From Nothopassalora personata (taxonomy: Eukaryota; Ascomycota; Dothideomycetes; Mycosphaerellales; Mycosphaerellaceae), in assembly GCA_033816765.1 (NCBI GenBank), contig CM066296.1:248001-312000 (forward strand): a DNA stretch of 64,000 nt, written 5' to 3'. Positions 33,469-45,098 of the stretch are shown here, piece by piece. Under the pieces are notes generated by a model. The model saw nothing but the letters and a program-made list of their open reading frames with translations, ran no database searches and was not told where the DNA came from. The translations under genes and the position numbers were made by a program. Every line of letters starts with the position of its first letter. Position 1 is the stretch's first letter.

Positions 33469-34248
33469 ACAATGGCAAAACCATGACGATCGCGGCAGTC
33501 TGGTGGCAGAGACACCGTCACGCATAGTTTGACTCGTGGAGCAATGTGCAGACGAACTCAGACTGCGGCGAAGCAAAGAAACCGAGCATCGGGCAGAACT
33601 GTGTGACCGCCGCGAGTGCTTTGCCACATGCCTCATGTGCTGCGCTTCATGTCAAGGATTTTCGCGAAAGCCGTTGGTCGTTACGACATCAATCCTCCGG
33701 ACAACGGCAGTTTTCCAACGTCGGCATGCCCCATGGCGCGACTTGCCGACCACCTTCCACACTCCGATATGATCCACTCTCTCGAAACATTCCACGCTAT
33801 GCGACAAAATATACTTGGTCTGAGGCCTGGCCGCGCTGTCGAGGCATCTGCTGGCTGATCAACACAAACGGCCTTAAACGTCTCAGCCCTCAAAAACTTC
33901 ACGAGTGTGTATACGTTGTTCACTGGCAACACGAACGCATGGTTCGTTGCTGCAGCAGATGTGATGACCTTCGATCTGGGCAACGACCAATTGTGCCTAT
34001 CTTGTTGTCATGTCTACAGGAGGTGGAAACAGATGTAGCTGCTCACTTCAAGCTGTATAAAGCGAGCAGTGACATCCTCTCTCATGCCAGCTCATTTCGA
34101 ATCATACAATCACACGGCGCTTCTATCGCCCTCGCTTGTACCTACACTCGTGGAGCAGACCTTTGTCACTACTACTGAATTGCAACCCAGTTCTACTACC
34201 CTGTTGGCTCACAGTACCTTGTTTATACTGTCCCCCGCGTCGTACGCG
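33469..34248. promoter_or_regulatory. Intergenic with TATA box upstream of chitinase
   Basis: 780 bp. A TATAAA element at 34056-34061 lies about 190 bp before the chosen chitinase ATG and would place transcription start near 34085-34095. A 210-codon open frame at 33546-34178 begins with GTG and has no recognisable motif, so it is not called. Confidence 0.5.
34056..34061 (+). promoter_or_regulatory. TATA box of the chitinase gene
   Basis: TATAAA in the context CTGTATAAAGCG, about 190 bp upstream of the ATG at 34249. If it is used, the in-frame ATG at 34084 would lie at or before the transcription start, which supports the later start. Confidence 0.5.
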
Positions 34249-36219
34249 ATGCCCACCTCAAGGTCGCGGCCGCAGACTGCACGTCTTACGGCCTCTGCCT
34301 GGCTCTTGTTAGCACATGGCGCAGCCGCCGCTGGATTTGATGCTGCCAATAATTTCGCCCTGTACTGGGGTCAGAACAGTTACGGCCAAGGCCAAGGCAA
34401 CTTAGCCCAGCAGTCGCTTGCCACGTACTGCGCGAACACAAACGTCGATATCGTCCCGATGGCGTTCGCGGTGCAACTCACGACAGGTGAAGGTGGGCAA
34501 CCAGTGATCAATCTTGCTAACTCTGGGAATAGTTGTAGTATTTTCAACGGAACGACGACTTTGGACTGCCCTGGCGTCGGTGACGACATCAAGACCTGCC
34601 AGGAGAAGTACAACAAAACGATCTTGCTCTCGATCGGCGGCGCGACCTACACCGAAGGTGGCTTCAAAACAGAGGACGACGCTATCAAAGCTGCAAATCT
34701 CATTTGGAACTCTTTCGGACCTGTCAATCCTGCTGATTTGCCGAGTAACTCGTCTACTGGCAATTCTACGGAGTCTCCTACGAGGAACGACACCATGTCT
34801 CTCGCTGGCCGTGGGTACAACTCGACTACTGGACCCTTTTCAACTGGACAACTAAGGACAAGCACTGCCCTCGGCACTGGAACTGCTGGCACCGGACTAA
34901 TGGCTGACCTGACTGCGACTCCTGGACCCTACCCCAACACGACAACAGCACGAGCGACTTTGGGCACAGGCCTGTCTGGCACCGGTCGGATAGAAACACT
35001 AACTGATGCTACAGCTGCACCTGCGCCATATGGCAATGGTACCACAACTCCTGGAAGTCTGCGTACTGGTAATGCTACGGGATCCAGGACTGGACCCATC
35101 ACTGCTACTCTCTTGGTCGAAAACATGACAGCCACCTTGATTCTGGGGAACGATGCATCGAATGACACGGCCGCCTCTACAAGCACTGGCACCAATTACA
35201 GCAGTATCTCTACAGGCGACCCCATCTCGCCAGGAGGATCCTCTGACCGTTCAAATGAAGCGCTAACAACAGACATACTCATCTCGACGCAAGCGTATCT
35301 CTCTCTCACAGCAGCGTCATACAATTACTCTCAGGCCTCCACGTCCGCTCAAGCCAGAGCAGGCGCCACGGTCCGAGCTGAAACGTACAGTAACGACGAC
35401 GACGTCTTCACGACGACACCCACATCCCGCACAACCCTCAAAACCCTCACCCGCTCCTCCGCGGCAGCGACAGCAACCTCAACACCAGAGACTCTCGACT
35501 ACGACTCCACACATCCCAAACACAAACGCCAATCCGGCACTCTCCGCCCCTTCGGCACAGCCGCCGTCAACGGCTTCGACCTAGACCTCGAGACCCCTAC
35601 CACCAATTTCCTCGCCTTCGCCACCCGCCTACGAAGTCTCATGGACACCCACCAACGCGTCCACCGCACCTCCTCCTCCCCCGCAAAATTCTACCTCACC
35701 GCAGCACCCCAATGTCCCTACCCCGACGCCGCCCTCTCCCCCCTCCTGTCCACCAACGTATTCTTCGACGCCCTCTTCGTCCAGTTCTACAACAACTACT
35801 GCGGCGTCCAATCTTTCACTCCCAACACGACAGATCAGACGAATTTTAATTTCGCGACTTGGGACCAGTGGGCGAGAAATGGGAGTGCGAACCCGGATGT
35901 CAAGGTCTTCCTTGGAGTTGCTGCCGGACAGACGGCGGCGGGGAGTGGGTATCGTAGTGTGGAAGAGTTGGCGCCTGTGATAGAGTATGCGAAGAGGTTT
36001 AAGAGTTTTGGAGGCGTCATGGCGTGGGATGCGAGTCAGGCTTATGCTAATGAGGGGTTTTTGGCGGGGGTGAAAGGGGCGCTCGGAGGGGGGAATGGAA
36101 CGGTTGTGAGGGATGGTACTCAGAGGAGGAGTGCGATGCCGAAGAGGAAGAGGGAGGTTAGGAGGAGTATTGGAGGGGAGTGGAGTCCTAGGTGCAGGGG
36201 TGTGGTGGAGTGTATGTGA
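34249..36219 (+). CDS. GH18 class III chitinase with a Ser/Thr-rich insertion inside the catalytic domain
   Basis: A single exon of about 656 residues from ATG 34249, chosen because it starts a secretion signal (residues 1 to about 28) just before FDAANNFALYWGQNSYGQG. The frame stays open upstream to 34069, but no signal would result. The first half of the GH18 barrel runs to LIWNSFGPV (about 158), including ILLSIGGATY. Residues about 160-431 are Ser/Thr/Asn/Gly-rich with many N-glycosylation sequons. The barrel then resumes at LRPFGTAAVNGFDLDLETP (catalytic E448; the usual first Asp of the DGxDxDxE motif is Asn441) and continues FYLTAAPQCPYPDAA, FVQFYNNYCGVQSF and GGVMAWDASQAY. A dibasic site (KHKR) sits just before the second half. 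A GPI signal is not evident. The enzyme should hydrolyse chitin in or near the wall. Confidence 0.9.
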   Translation: MPTSRSRPQTARLTASAWLLLAHGAAAAGFDAANNFALYWGQNSYGQGQGNLAQQSLATYCANTNVDIVPMAFAVQLTTGEGGQPVINLANSGNSCSIFNGTTTLDCPGVGDDIKTCQEKYNKTILLSIGGATYTEGGFKTEDDAIKAANLIWNSFGPVNPADLPSNSSTGNSTESPTRNDTMSLAGRGYNSTTGPFSTGQLRTSTALGTGTAGTGLMADLTATPGPYPNTTTARATLGTGLSGTGRIETLTDATAAPAPYGNGTTTPGSLRTGNATGSRTGPITATLLVENMTATLILGNDASNDTAASTSTGTNYSSISTGDPISPGGSSDRSNEALTTDILISTQAYLSLTAASYNYSQASTSAQARAGATVRAETYSNDDDVFTTTPTSRTTLKTLTRSSAAATATSTPETLDYDSTHPKHKRQSGTLRPFGTAAVNGFDLDLETPTTNFLAFATRLRSLMDTHQRVHRTSSSPAKFYLTAAPQCPYPDAALSPLLSTNVFFDALFVQFYNNYCGVQSFTPNTTDQTNFNFATWDQWARNGSANPDVKVFLGVAAGQTAAGSGYRSVEELAPVIEYAKRFKSFGGVMAWDASQAYANEGFLAGVKGALGGGNGTVVRDGTQRRSAMPKRKREVRRSIGGEWSPRCRGVVECM

Positions 36220-37950
36220 GGAGGAAGGGGGTTATTATGTATGCAGAGGGATGGAGATATGATGGGATGGCAATGAAATTTATGGGACAATTACGATCCT
36301 GATGAGAGTACAGAATTGATGATGGACGACGGTTTAGACGATGTTTGGTTGTCTGAAGCAAGGATTTGACGTTCGACAACCTCACCAATATCCCTATCAG
36401 AACTTACCCAAACGGCTCACTCGCTGTATCTCAATGCGCAAATCCATCAAGTTCTCGCATGATCTCTTATGATACCAACCCCGGTATCGACCTCTCAAAC
36501 TCCTCATGCGTCATACATACACATCCTCGAAGTCGCCGTGAAATACTCCAGAACCACCACCACCGGAACCGATCTCTCAAAACTCTCCTTCTTCTCCACA
36601 TCACTCTCCATCACATACATCCTCAAGGAGCTTCCCAACGTCCTCCTAAATCTTTGCCACCGGAACAACCCTACACAGCCAGCTCACACTTCCTCGTCAA
36701 ACCATGCAAGAACCCCACCCACCATCCTTCACCCTCTCGAAGACGGGAAACAAGCAATCGAGCATGATGGCATATACATACATCGTCAATCTGCCCCTCG
36801 GAGAACTTGCACCGTTTTCCTGCACTCCGTCAGGCTCGTCAAGGGGGTCTTAGTCCTCGCTTGGCCGGAGTCAACCAGCACGACATCGGGCTAGCCATTC
36901 GCTCGAAGAGTCGGGTGGCTGGGCTGCAGCATCCCGTCAGCTTGACGGAGGTCTCCATGCATCACCACCCCTTTTCCTCTGCAGCGCAAGACCAGCTTCT
37001 GCGACTCTCGTCAGCAAATGGTATGCAAAACTCTTCCGCTTCGCGATCAGCGTGGCTTTTTTCACAGGGACAGAAGAGAAGTAGTCGAGAAAGTCCCTTA
37101 ACGCACCACCTGAGATGAGTACATGGGATACCTTGACAACGACTTCTCTGTCTGCCTGTGGAGCCGTTCGTAAACTCAGGACCGACCATCGGATTGTGTC
37201 CATTTTCCCGGCCGCACTCCTGCATTCACTTGCTTAAAACACAGAGCATCCATCAATCCCGAGGGTTTCGTTAGTCTCGCCGATGGCCCCGACGTCGCAA
37301 CATGTCGAAGACATAGTCTATGACCGGAAAATTTTTCGGAAAGTTCCATCTATCGTTATGCTCCGATTGCGCCTCGAAGGTGCCCACGTATATGAACATG
37401 CATCGAATGCAAGTGTAACTGCGAAAGACTTATTGGATCCCGTTCCGACCACTGGCCTGGCGCCAGAGAAAGCAAACGAAAGCATCCTGGACCAACTGGA
37501 CCGGCAGGATATCCCGACCATTGAAGCTTATCGTCCATAGGTAGTGCTCTCTGGCAACGCGCGCTCTCGTTGGGATGGAACGGCAAGAGTTTTGCCTGTC
37601 ACAGCAGTCGCAAGATGACACATCGGAGAGAGTGCGGTGCTGTCTGGGGGTCGTAAGCTCAGGTGCTTCTGCCTCCCTTGCCTCCAGCTGTCGAGGAAGC
37701 GCCATATGGACAGCTAGCGCAAGCGAGGTCAAGAAATCTTCTGTGACCAAAAACTCGAAGGAGGGTCCACTCGAAACGATTTTCCATTTAGCACTACCTC
37801 TATAACATGACAGCCCGACCACCTTCCCCCCAACCCGAAGCGCGCTGCTCAGGTCTCAAAGTCGAATCACAAACGTCATGCTATGCAACCTGATTCCTCT
37901 CAAGGATCTCCAAAACGCCAGAAAACCGCCTCTTACATTGTGACACTCAT
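36220..37950. other. Convergent intergenic region, chitinase / GH47 3' ends
   Basis: 1.7 kb without a recognisable gene. Plus-strand frames of 133 and 141 codons (36366-36767, 36469-36894) are His/Ser/Pro/Thr-rich, mutually overlapping and look compositional. An 85-codon ATG frame at 37283-37540 (MAPTSQHVEDIVYDRKIFRK) and an overlapping 130-codon minus frame at 37430-37822 are not recognised. Neither has splice signals or motifs to favour it. Confidence 0.4.
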
Positions 37951-40900
37951 TCAAGCCACCCCAGCATCAGGCCTCCTGAAGAAATGCGCCTCAGTATTCA
38001 ATACCCAATCATCCAAGCTCCAAGTGTCCGGCTCATCGAACAGAAGATAAAAATACTTCAGCGTTTCCGCGATCCAAAAACTCTCCATCCCATCCGTCTG
38101 ATCCGGTATCTCCTTTGTCACATCATCGATCCTGGAGTGTCCATATGGCGCATGTGTAGCTTTTTCAATCGCCATGAACATTTCCCAACCCCGGTCGCGC
38201 CAGTACTGCTCGCCGGTGATGCGGTACATGTAGAAGACAGATTCGATCGCTTCAGGGCGGAGGATGTAGGACTTCGAGTCGAGGCGGACGAAGCCTTTGG
38301 GGAGACGCTCCATTTCGATTTTGTGCGTGATGTATTGTTGGTGGGTCATGGGAGGTGGTGGAGTATAGGCGGGTCGGACTGGAGTGGTATATGCTGGGAT
38401 GATGGGGTCGTCGAAGTCGGAGTCCAGGGTGGGGGTGCCGCTACTGAATGGAGTGTTGGCATCCCAGATGCCATCTGATTCAGCTGCGGCTGCGAATTCT
38501 GCAGAAGTTGTGGTGGTGGTAGGTCTTTTGGGCTGTGGTTGAGGGAGCGGTGAAGCACCACCGATGGCGACGCGGTCATCGATCTGTCGTCGTTTCCTCA
38601 GCTTGCTGGTACCACCGAACTCGCCGAAAGTGTGCGCATCTTCAGCGGCGTTGAGTTCAGCTGGAGAAGGCGCCCTGACACCTGTGGCAGTAGCAGCAGC
38701 AGCCAACTCAGCAGCGACAGATTTGCTGGCGATGGCAAGCTGTTTCTCGTACGCCTCGAGATCGTCAATACCATAGGTCTCTTTGAACTCTTCGCGCTGA
38801 TCTTCCCTGAACTCCCAGGACGGATCAAGCTCGTCTTCGTACTTCGTCTGATTCCACTTGCAGTCGGTCCAGCTGTCGCAAGCAGAAAGTAAGTAAGACT
38901 CGGGCATGATGCCGCTGCCGGTCACATTGTACGACCAGATGCAGCCGTCAGTGAGCTTTTTGGCGATCTCAACATGTTCGGGAATGTCGAAAATCTTGCC
39001 ACCCATACCCACCATACCACCTACAAAGCAGGTCAAATGCTCGTTTTTGGCAACGTGAGTCTGAGTCCACCTGTCTGTGGTGATGTTCTTTGTGGTCCGG
39101 AGCTCGCCAGAGATCAGAATGTCGAGGTTATCCGGTGTCATTGGTCTGAAGATGAGCTTTCCGATGATAGGCTTCATACTGTCAAGGTACATGGTTTTGT
39201 ACTGATCGACTAGGCCACCGAGCAAGAGGTACTCTTTCGGTAGGTATTCGTACGTGCTGTCGCTCTGTCCGCCAAGCGTGAACAATTCGGGAGAGTTCTT
39301 GCTGCTTGATGCGAAGCCTTGGACAATGCAGATCTCCTCGGGCTCTTCCATCGTGGGGGTTGTGCCGATATTATCAAGTCGATGCAGTCCTTGATGCTGC
39401 TGGGGTTTGGTAGTGTTCTTCTTCAGCTTCGTCTCGGCCGGCGCAACCGTTTCTCCATAGTCTTCAAGCTGGCGCTTGTTCAGATCGCCAGAGCGGCCTG
39501 GGGGTGGGACAGGCTCGTGATCGGCTTTGCCAGCTGCATTGACACCATAGCCGGCGCCAGCATCATGACGTAGTGGCTCTCCCGCGTTATGCTCGTTCGC
39601 AGCACTGCCTCCCGCAGCGCCACTTTCAAAGCCGTGTGGGATGTACTCCTCTTGCAGGGGATGCCGCAAGGTGTCGTCAGCACCAGCAGCTCCGGCATAG
39701 ACCTTTGCGTTCACGACACCATCGTTTCCAGCCTTGCCACCTGCCATTGACTCATTCAAGGCATCTTCAGCAGCCTTCTGCACCTTTGGATTCACTTGGA
39801 CAGGCTCAGAAGCAGTCATGTAGGTGTCTCCGCCAGGAATCGGGACCTGATGGGCTGGGGGAGGATGATACACGGGCTCTGCGCATCCACTTGCATCCAT
39901 GGCCGTAGGCCACATTCCCGGCAGTTTCGTATGATTCTGCCACTGCTCAAAGAGGTCCGTGATTCGTGCAATCGCATCATAGTACTTTGGCTCAAGTGTC
40001 AACTGTGCCAGCCTCGTGAACTCCAAGCTCAAAGTACCAAGCTCAGCCATGACAACTCTGGTGCTCGCGCGATGGGCATTCTTCGCAAACGTTGGCTTCC
40101 AATAGTAGTACGTCTCGGGCATGCGATTCGGTGTGTCGAAAGCGCTGTACAGGATTTCGGCCAGCTCAACAGCTTTGTCGAGCAAGACCTTGTACTTCCT
40201 TCCGGACACGTCGTATGCCCCAAGCAAGCCTCCTAGGTATCTGATCGTGACCTCGAACAACGGAATATCGTTACGATTCGAGGTTGTGAAGTCGATCTGA
40301 CTCGTCTTGTTCACTGCCTCCTCGAACTCATCTTTCAAGCCCATGATCCATAGTGTGTCCAAGGAGTCGACCAAAGTTGCGCCCCAACCATTGAACGTGT
40401 TGGTCCCGACTCCTGAAATAGGCTTGACCTCGTCGTAGCCCCAGCCATTCTCGCGGAAGCCCTTCCATGCCCATCTCGCTGCATCTTTCACTGCTGCCAG
40501 TCTCTGGGCATCTGCTGTGCCCTTCCCTTGCTTCTGTACCCTTGGAATGGCGCTGGGCTTGCCCGTCGGTAGCTGTATGGTCGAAGTCACCGGGAACTTC
40601 TCGGGCAGCTTCGACCAGTGTATCGGTTCGTGTGTCGATGCATGCACGTATGCATCGTAGTCCTGCCCCACCCTACCATTGCCAACCTCAATCGGCAGCT
40701 CTTCCGGGTCGTCGAAGGAAGGGATGAAAGCTAACTTCGTTCTCTCCTCCGTCGGCCGAGCTTTGGCTATCGTCGTCGTGGGCGCAGGTGTCGTCGTGGG
40801 AGCAGGTTTCGTCGTGGGCTCCGGCGTCTTGACCACCTCCTCCCTCCAAGCTGCAGCGGTCTCCTGAACCTCGACATTTGCCGCTTTGGTGGAAGGCTTC

Positions 40901-41109
40901 GCGTCTGGCACGGATGGCCGCTGTAATGGCTCCTGTATCTGATTGTCCGGCTCCCGCAGTACAGCACCACCTCCGATAGCCGTCTTGCTCCTCACATACT
41001 CGGCGTATTGTCCCACACTGGCCTCATGGCGCGTGTAAAGGACGAAGACGGTTGCGATGCACGCGACCACGGCCAGCAAGCGGACGCGCCGCGTTCTGCC
41101 GGGCATCAT
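37951..41109 (-). CDS. GH47 class I alpha-1,2-mannosidase, long form
   Basis: A single exon of 1052 residues; ATG at 41107-41109 (a second ATG follows directly). The topology is type II: a short basic N-terminus (GRTRRVR), a signal anchor at about 9-25, then a Pro/Thr-rich stem to about 200. The GH47 catalytic domain begins at AARWAWKGFRENGWGYDE, with NTFNGWGATLVDSLDTLWIM, EVTIRYLGGLLGAYD and, near the end, SYILRPEAIESVFYMYRIT and VLNTEAHFF, whose Thr normally binds the catalytic Ca2+. Two long low-complexity insertions interrupt the domain: about 440-600 (before CIVQGFASSS) and about 800-945. Such enzymes trim alpha-1,2-mannose from N-glycans in the ER or Golgi. The size, roughly twice that of yeast Mns1, matches a long filamentous-fungal subgroup I know of only loosely. 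EDEM-like function in ER degradation is an alternative. Confidence 0.88.
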   Translation of the reverse strand: MMPGRTRRVRLLAVVACIATVFVLYTRHEASVGQYAEYVRSKTAIGGGAVLREPDNQIQEPLQRPSVPDAKPSTKAANVEVQETAAAWREEVVKTPEPTTKPAPTTTPAPTTTIAKARPTEERTKLAFIPSFDDPEELPIEVGNGRVGQDYDAYVHASTHEPIHWSKLPEKFPVTSTIQLPTGKPSAIPRVQKQGKGTADAQRLAAVKDAARWAWKGFRENGWGYDEVKPISGVGTNTFNGWGATLVDSLDTLWIMGLKDEFEEAVNKTSQIDFTTSNRNDIPLFEVTIRYLGGLLGAYDVSGRKYKVLLDKAVELAEILYSAFDTPNRMPETYYYWKPTFAKNAHRASTRVVMAELGTLSLEFTRLAQLTLEPKYYDAIARITDLFEQWQNHTKLPGMWPTAMDASGCAEPVYHPPPAHQVPIPGGDTYMTASEPVQVNPKVQKAAEDALNESMAGGKAGNDGVVNAKVYAGAAGADDTLRHPLQEEYIPHGFESGAAGGSAANEHNAGEPLRHDAGAGYGVNAAGKADHEPVPPPGRSGDLNKRQLEDYGETVAPAETKLKKNTTKPQQHQGLHRLDNIGTTPTMEEPEEICIVQGFASSSKNSPELFTLGGQSDSTYEYLPKEYLLLGGLVDQYKTMYLDSMKPIIGKLIFRPMTPDNLDILISGELRTTKNITTDRWTQTHVAKNEHLTCFVGGMVGMGGKIFDIPEHVEIAKKLTDGCIWSYNVTGSGIMPESYLLSACDSWTDCKWNQTKYEDELDPSWEFREDQREEFKETYGIDDLEAYEKQLAIASKSVAAELAAAATATGVRAPSPAELNAAEDAHTFGEFGGTSKLRKRRQIDDRVAIGGASPLPQPQPKRPTTTTTSAEFAAAAESDGIWDANTPFSSGTPTLDSDFDDPIIPAYTTPVRPAYTPPPPMTHQQYITHKIEMERLPKGFVRLDSKSYILRPEAIESVFYMYRITGEQYWRDRGWEMFMAIEKATHAPYGHSRIDDVTKEIPDQTDGMESFWIAETLKYFYLLFDEPDTWSLDDWVLNTEAHFFRRPDAGVA

Positions 41110-41641
41110 AAACTACTAGTCCAGCCAGCGCGGCGGGGAAGGCAAGTGTGGTGGTAATGGGGACGGAAGCAGGATTATCAGAGCTGCTGCAGGTGGCATT
41201 AGAACTCCAGGAGACGTTCCCTCGCCCAGCGAAGGTTAGAAGACCTTTGCCACAGACACGCCTGTCCTTGCCGTCTTGGCCCAACGCCAAGCTGTGTACT
41301 GCACATCATCAGACAAACTAGTATAGTTCGAGCATTCCCGACCAGAACTACAGTACCAGAAACACCTTAGCTCGTCCCTCTGTATGCACCCCATATGGCC
41401 TACGGTCGCACTATACAGCTAGACTACGCCTCCCGCCGCGCCGGCCCCGCCGATTCTATAGGCTCACACACTAGTGCGGCGGGTAGGGGTGTGGCTGCCA
41501 ACAAGTGGATAAGGATACCGCCAAGAGCATGAAAATACGCGCGCATGCTCAGATATACTGTGGCTGGTAGCCTGTTGCTAACCGTTCGGCGACAAAACCC
41601 GAACACCCCTAGCGGCGGGGCAGGGATGTTGGCGATCGGAT

Positions 41642-41655
41642 CCCTGCCGGCAGGG
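41642..41655. repeat. Perfect 14-bp palindrome
   Basis: CCCTGCCGGCAGGG lies about 535 bp upstream of the GH47 ATG in a GC-rich patch. The CCG/CGG centre resembles paired half-sites used by binuclear zinc regulators. This is a candidate regulatory element only. Confidence 0.5.
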
Positions 41656-44600
41656 GGATGCAGCTTCCTCGCCAGACCATTAGAGGCAAGGACGAGGCTG
41701 TCGCTTCAGCTTCGCTTGAGCGTTTACACATGCGTGAACTCACTTAAGCCGAAGACAGCATCTTCTGCTACAGAACTTCTACGCTCTTGTTATAACAGCT
41801 TCGCAGACCACCACCACACAACCACCCTCTGCATCACGTTCAAGCATCAGCACCATCTCACAGTCGCCTTCGAAATCAACACCAGTCTCACTCTCACCGT
41901 CCACAACATGGGCTCTTGAGAACGTTCAATACGGATAGTGGACCGAAGGGACACAATACAGATACCTCGCTCCCGTGACCAACCTGCTACGATGCTGTCT
42001 TCGACAATCTTCCACGCAAGGATACTTCCGGCAGGACTGGCCTGGCGGATCATGCGATTCGGCGGCCAGAACTTATACTCGACCACAGGAGGAGCTTCAA
42101 GCTATCGTCCGCGAACCAACGACCCCTGCTTGACCATCATAGTGACCCGACAACCAGCTTTGGAGCGTCCGTGATAGCATGGCGGGAGTTGTTTCTGACA
42201 GCTATAGCAAAAGTTGCCGAAGGGTGACTATACCTTGAGGATCATCCGCCCAGTGCCAAACGGTCCAGCGAAAAGTTGGGAATGACACTAGGTTCGAGCT
42301 CCAATATGCCATGCCCGAGCAAAGATCTACCAACTGCATGAAACACGGTGCTTCTTTTACGACCTATAGCGAGACCATACTTTTGCACTTCCTGGAATGT
42401 ACGAAGTAGTTGCTGGCATACGCAGTAAGTTCTGAGATCCGTACCATCTGACTAAATCCGTGACGCCGTATGACCGTACATCTTTTCAAGCATGTGACCG
42501 CCAGCGTTGCCAAGGCTCAGCCAATCAGCATCCACAATATGCTGTGCACGCCCTCCTCATAACCTCGATGAGCGATCTGCCCCAATGCGATAGAGCTACA
42601 AGCGAGGTATAATCGTCAATTGTTCCACACCATACCAGAAAAGTAGACCTAGTCACGGATTCTGGCGAGCTGATATGTCTTTGCTTGATAGACTATCGTT
42701 TAACTTTGATACTATTGCTTTCAAGATCAATCAGGGAGGGCGAGTGATCGACGGCGACGATCGCTCGGACGGAGTCACGAGAACGGGTGAGTAAAAGCGA
42801 CGGCTGGAAGGACTTATGTTGCGCGCGTGCATGATTTCGCTCGTTTGGAGACTCGTTCAGGGCTCTTTGGCATATTGCAACTTGGACATTAATTGGACAA
42901 TGGGTTCCTGTCTTTCTCACAATAGCACGTCTCATCTCAGCCGTCTGCCGCCTCTCGTTCTAGAACTTCTATCGTACAAGGATTCCACGCGCCCTTTCCG
43001 CAAGAGATACTCTCCTGTCGCAAGTCTCTCTGAATCGTACAAAGTAATGGGTAATGCCGCACGCCGCTCGAGCGAAGAGGAACGGATCCAGCAGGTCCAG
43101 CCGGCTTCGTCCAGTCTTGGAGATGTGTTCGGGTAGTATGACACTTTGCCTAAGTAGTCTCAGGCCTTTCTCTATATCTGCTTCGTGCGTGCGGTAAGAT
43201 TCGAAAGAAATAGCTGCCGGCGGAGTCGGGTATCTGATGAAAATATGGTACAAGAATCGATGCGCGCTTGCTGTAACGTTTCCGGCTGATAAGATCCAGA
43301 AATCGAAATGCTGATCTGTTTGTTGCTGGCTCGAAACACGCGCACTCTCCACAAGGGTGCCGTATGGAACTTCTTGCCTCAACTCGTCGGCATTTGCTGA
43401 GTCACTAGAGCCGCTGGTAGGGTTGCAGAGTCCTTGCGAAACATCCTGGGTCGCGAGATCATGCTTCTGAAATCGCCTTGAGGAGCGTGACGCTCTCGCT
43501 TGTCGCTCTTCTTGGTCTTTTGAGGCACCTTCTGGCCTGTCGTCTTGCGCTTGGGTCGCGAGTCGTTCGAGTGGCGAGACCACCACACTTCACATGCAGA
43601 GTCTCGAGATCGCGAATCCAGGTTGGGTGTGTTGGAAGATTGTATACTCATATCAATGCCAGCGAGACAGAACAGGCAGGCCGCATGCTGAGATGCCAGA
43701 CGTGGACAGAGATGGTCCATTTGGTGTGGTAGCTGTGTGGGTAATAGACACTGAGACAGTATTGACAAGGCTGATGATGTCTCTGCAGACGTTTTGCACG
43801 TTGTGTGAAGTGTCTGGTATATGTAAGATTGCTTCAGAGTAGAGCGTTGACGTGCCGTAGCCCACGTATATGTATCAGCTAATCGCGAATGCACATCACG
43901 ATATTTCCGGCCTGAGACATCACGAAAGATCGTCAAAGTCGTGGCTGTCCAAGCTCAGGAGAAGGCGGTTGGCACGACAGCGATAGCTGGCCTAGATCGA
44001 ACTGTTGTGCCAGAAAGCACTGTTTCGCCGAGCTCGAGGCTCTCAATGAGCACCTCTCAAGAGCTACGCACGCCCCGAGGAGATTGACCGTTGACTGTGA
44101 CTGCGGTTGACCTCCATACTAAGCCGTGGTCGATAAGAGTTGACTCGATATGGTAGGTACCCTTCGAAGGATAGCTCAAGCGAGCAGACCGCCATTGCGA
44201 CGGCCACCCGAGAAGAAGTGTCCATGTGCTACATTTGTGAGCTCCATGTACAACAATAGCATATCAATGCAGGAGGTGTAGGTGTGAACGTGGTCCGGTT
44301 GTATGTGAGCTGGTGAGCCGACCAATAGGGAGCGTCAAGCCGGATCCGAGAGGCTGCCAAGCCATATTCATGCAGGTCCGACCTCAGCTGATGCATGAAA
44401 GCTCCAGGAACCAAAATTGATACACAATTGTCCGGTAGCAGGAATTTGCCGACATTCAGATGCACATCCAGGGGAATGACTTTCCAGCAGGCTGGATGGT
44501 CCGCTTAGACTTCTCCGAGGATGCTTCGATTTCCCAGCAACACGGGTCGTGCCATTCGCCGTAGAGGAGCCTCAAGGCCCCGATGGTCGAAAACTCGTTC

Positions 44601-45098
44601 AAGTCTGCTCTTCCAGAATGGTGCCGAGGTGGCCGGGTGCTCGCCATTGCACCTTACTGCGGCGCTTGACGCGAGGTCTTCTGCGCAGAGCTCCAGAATC
44701 CATATCCGTGAAGCTATCAGTTTGTTTGTAGACAGCATAGGATGTAATCAGCGACATTAGAGTGTAGCTGCCGTAACAGTCCGAGTAAAGAAGCTCTGCC
44801 GAGAAGGATCCATTTGCCGTGCTCGTGAGAGGTGAACTAACGAAGTCTTCGCCTACACATGGGCTGAGGCCGGTACCCACAAAGACTAGTGAAGGATACC
44901 GCGATGACATTGACTCGATCGATTGAAAGGGCAGGAAAGATATCTCGATGGTGTGCAGCCATCACGATGGGCACGGCCAATTGGTATATGTGTGTCTGCA
45001 GGGCAACTCCCTAGCTGCTATGAAAATAGCTCTGTGGATCACAAGCGACCTTTTGGTTGGGTGACAAGGTGCTGAAAACATCTCATCCATGATTTGAA

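Noticed and set aside
33546..34178. 210-codon plus frame before the chitinase
   Set aside because: Starts with GTG, overlaps the chitinase TATA box and leader, and has no motif.
34069..34248. Upstream extension of the chitinase frame
   Set aside because: Adds 60 residues ahead of a clear secretion signal and lies across the expected transcription start after the TATA box at 34056.
42969..43936. Two minus-strand frames of 205 and 185 codons
   Set aside because: Each looks partly coding but they are in different frames, the longer one has no ATG, and I found no splice pair that joins them. Mentioned only within the gene-poor region.
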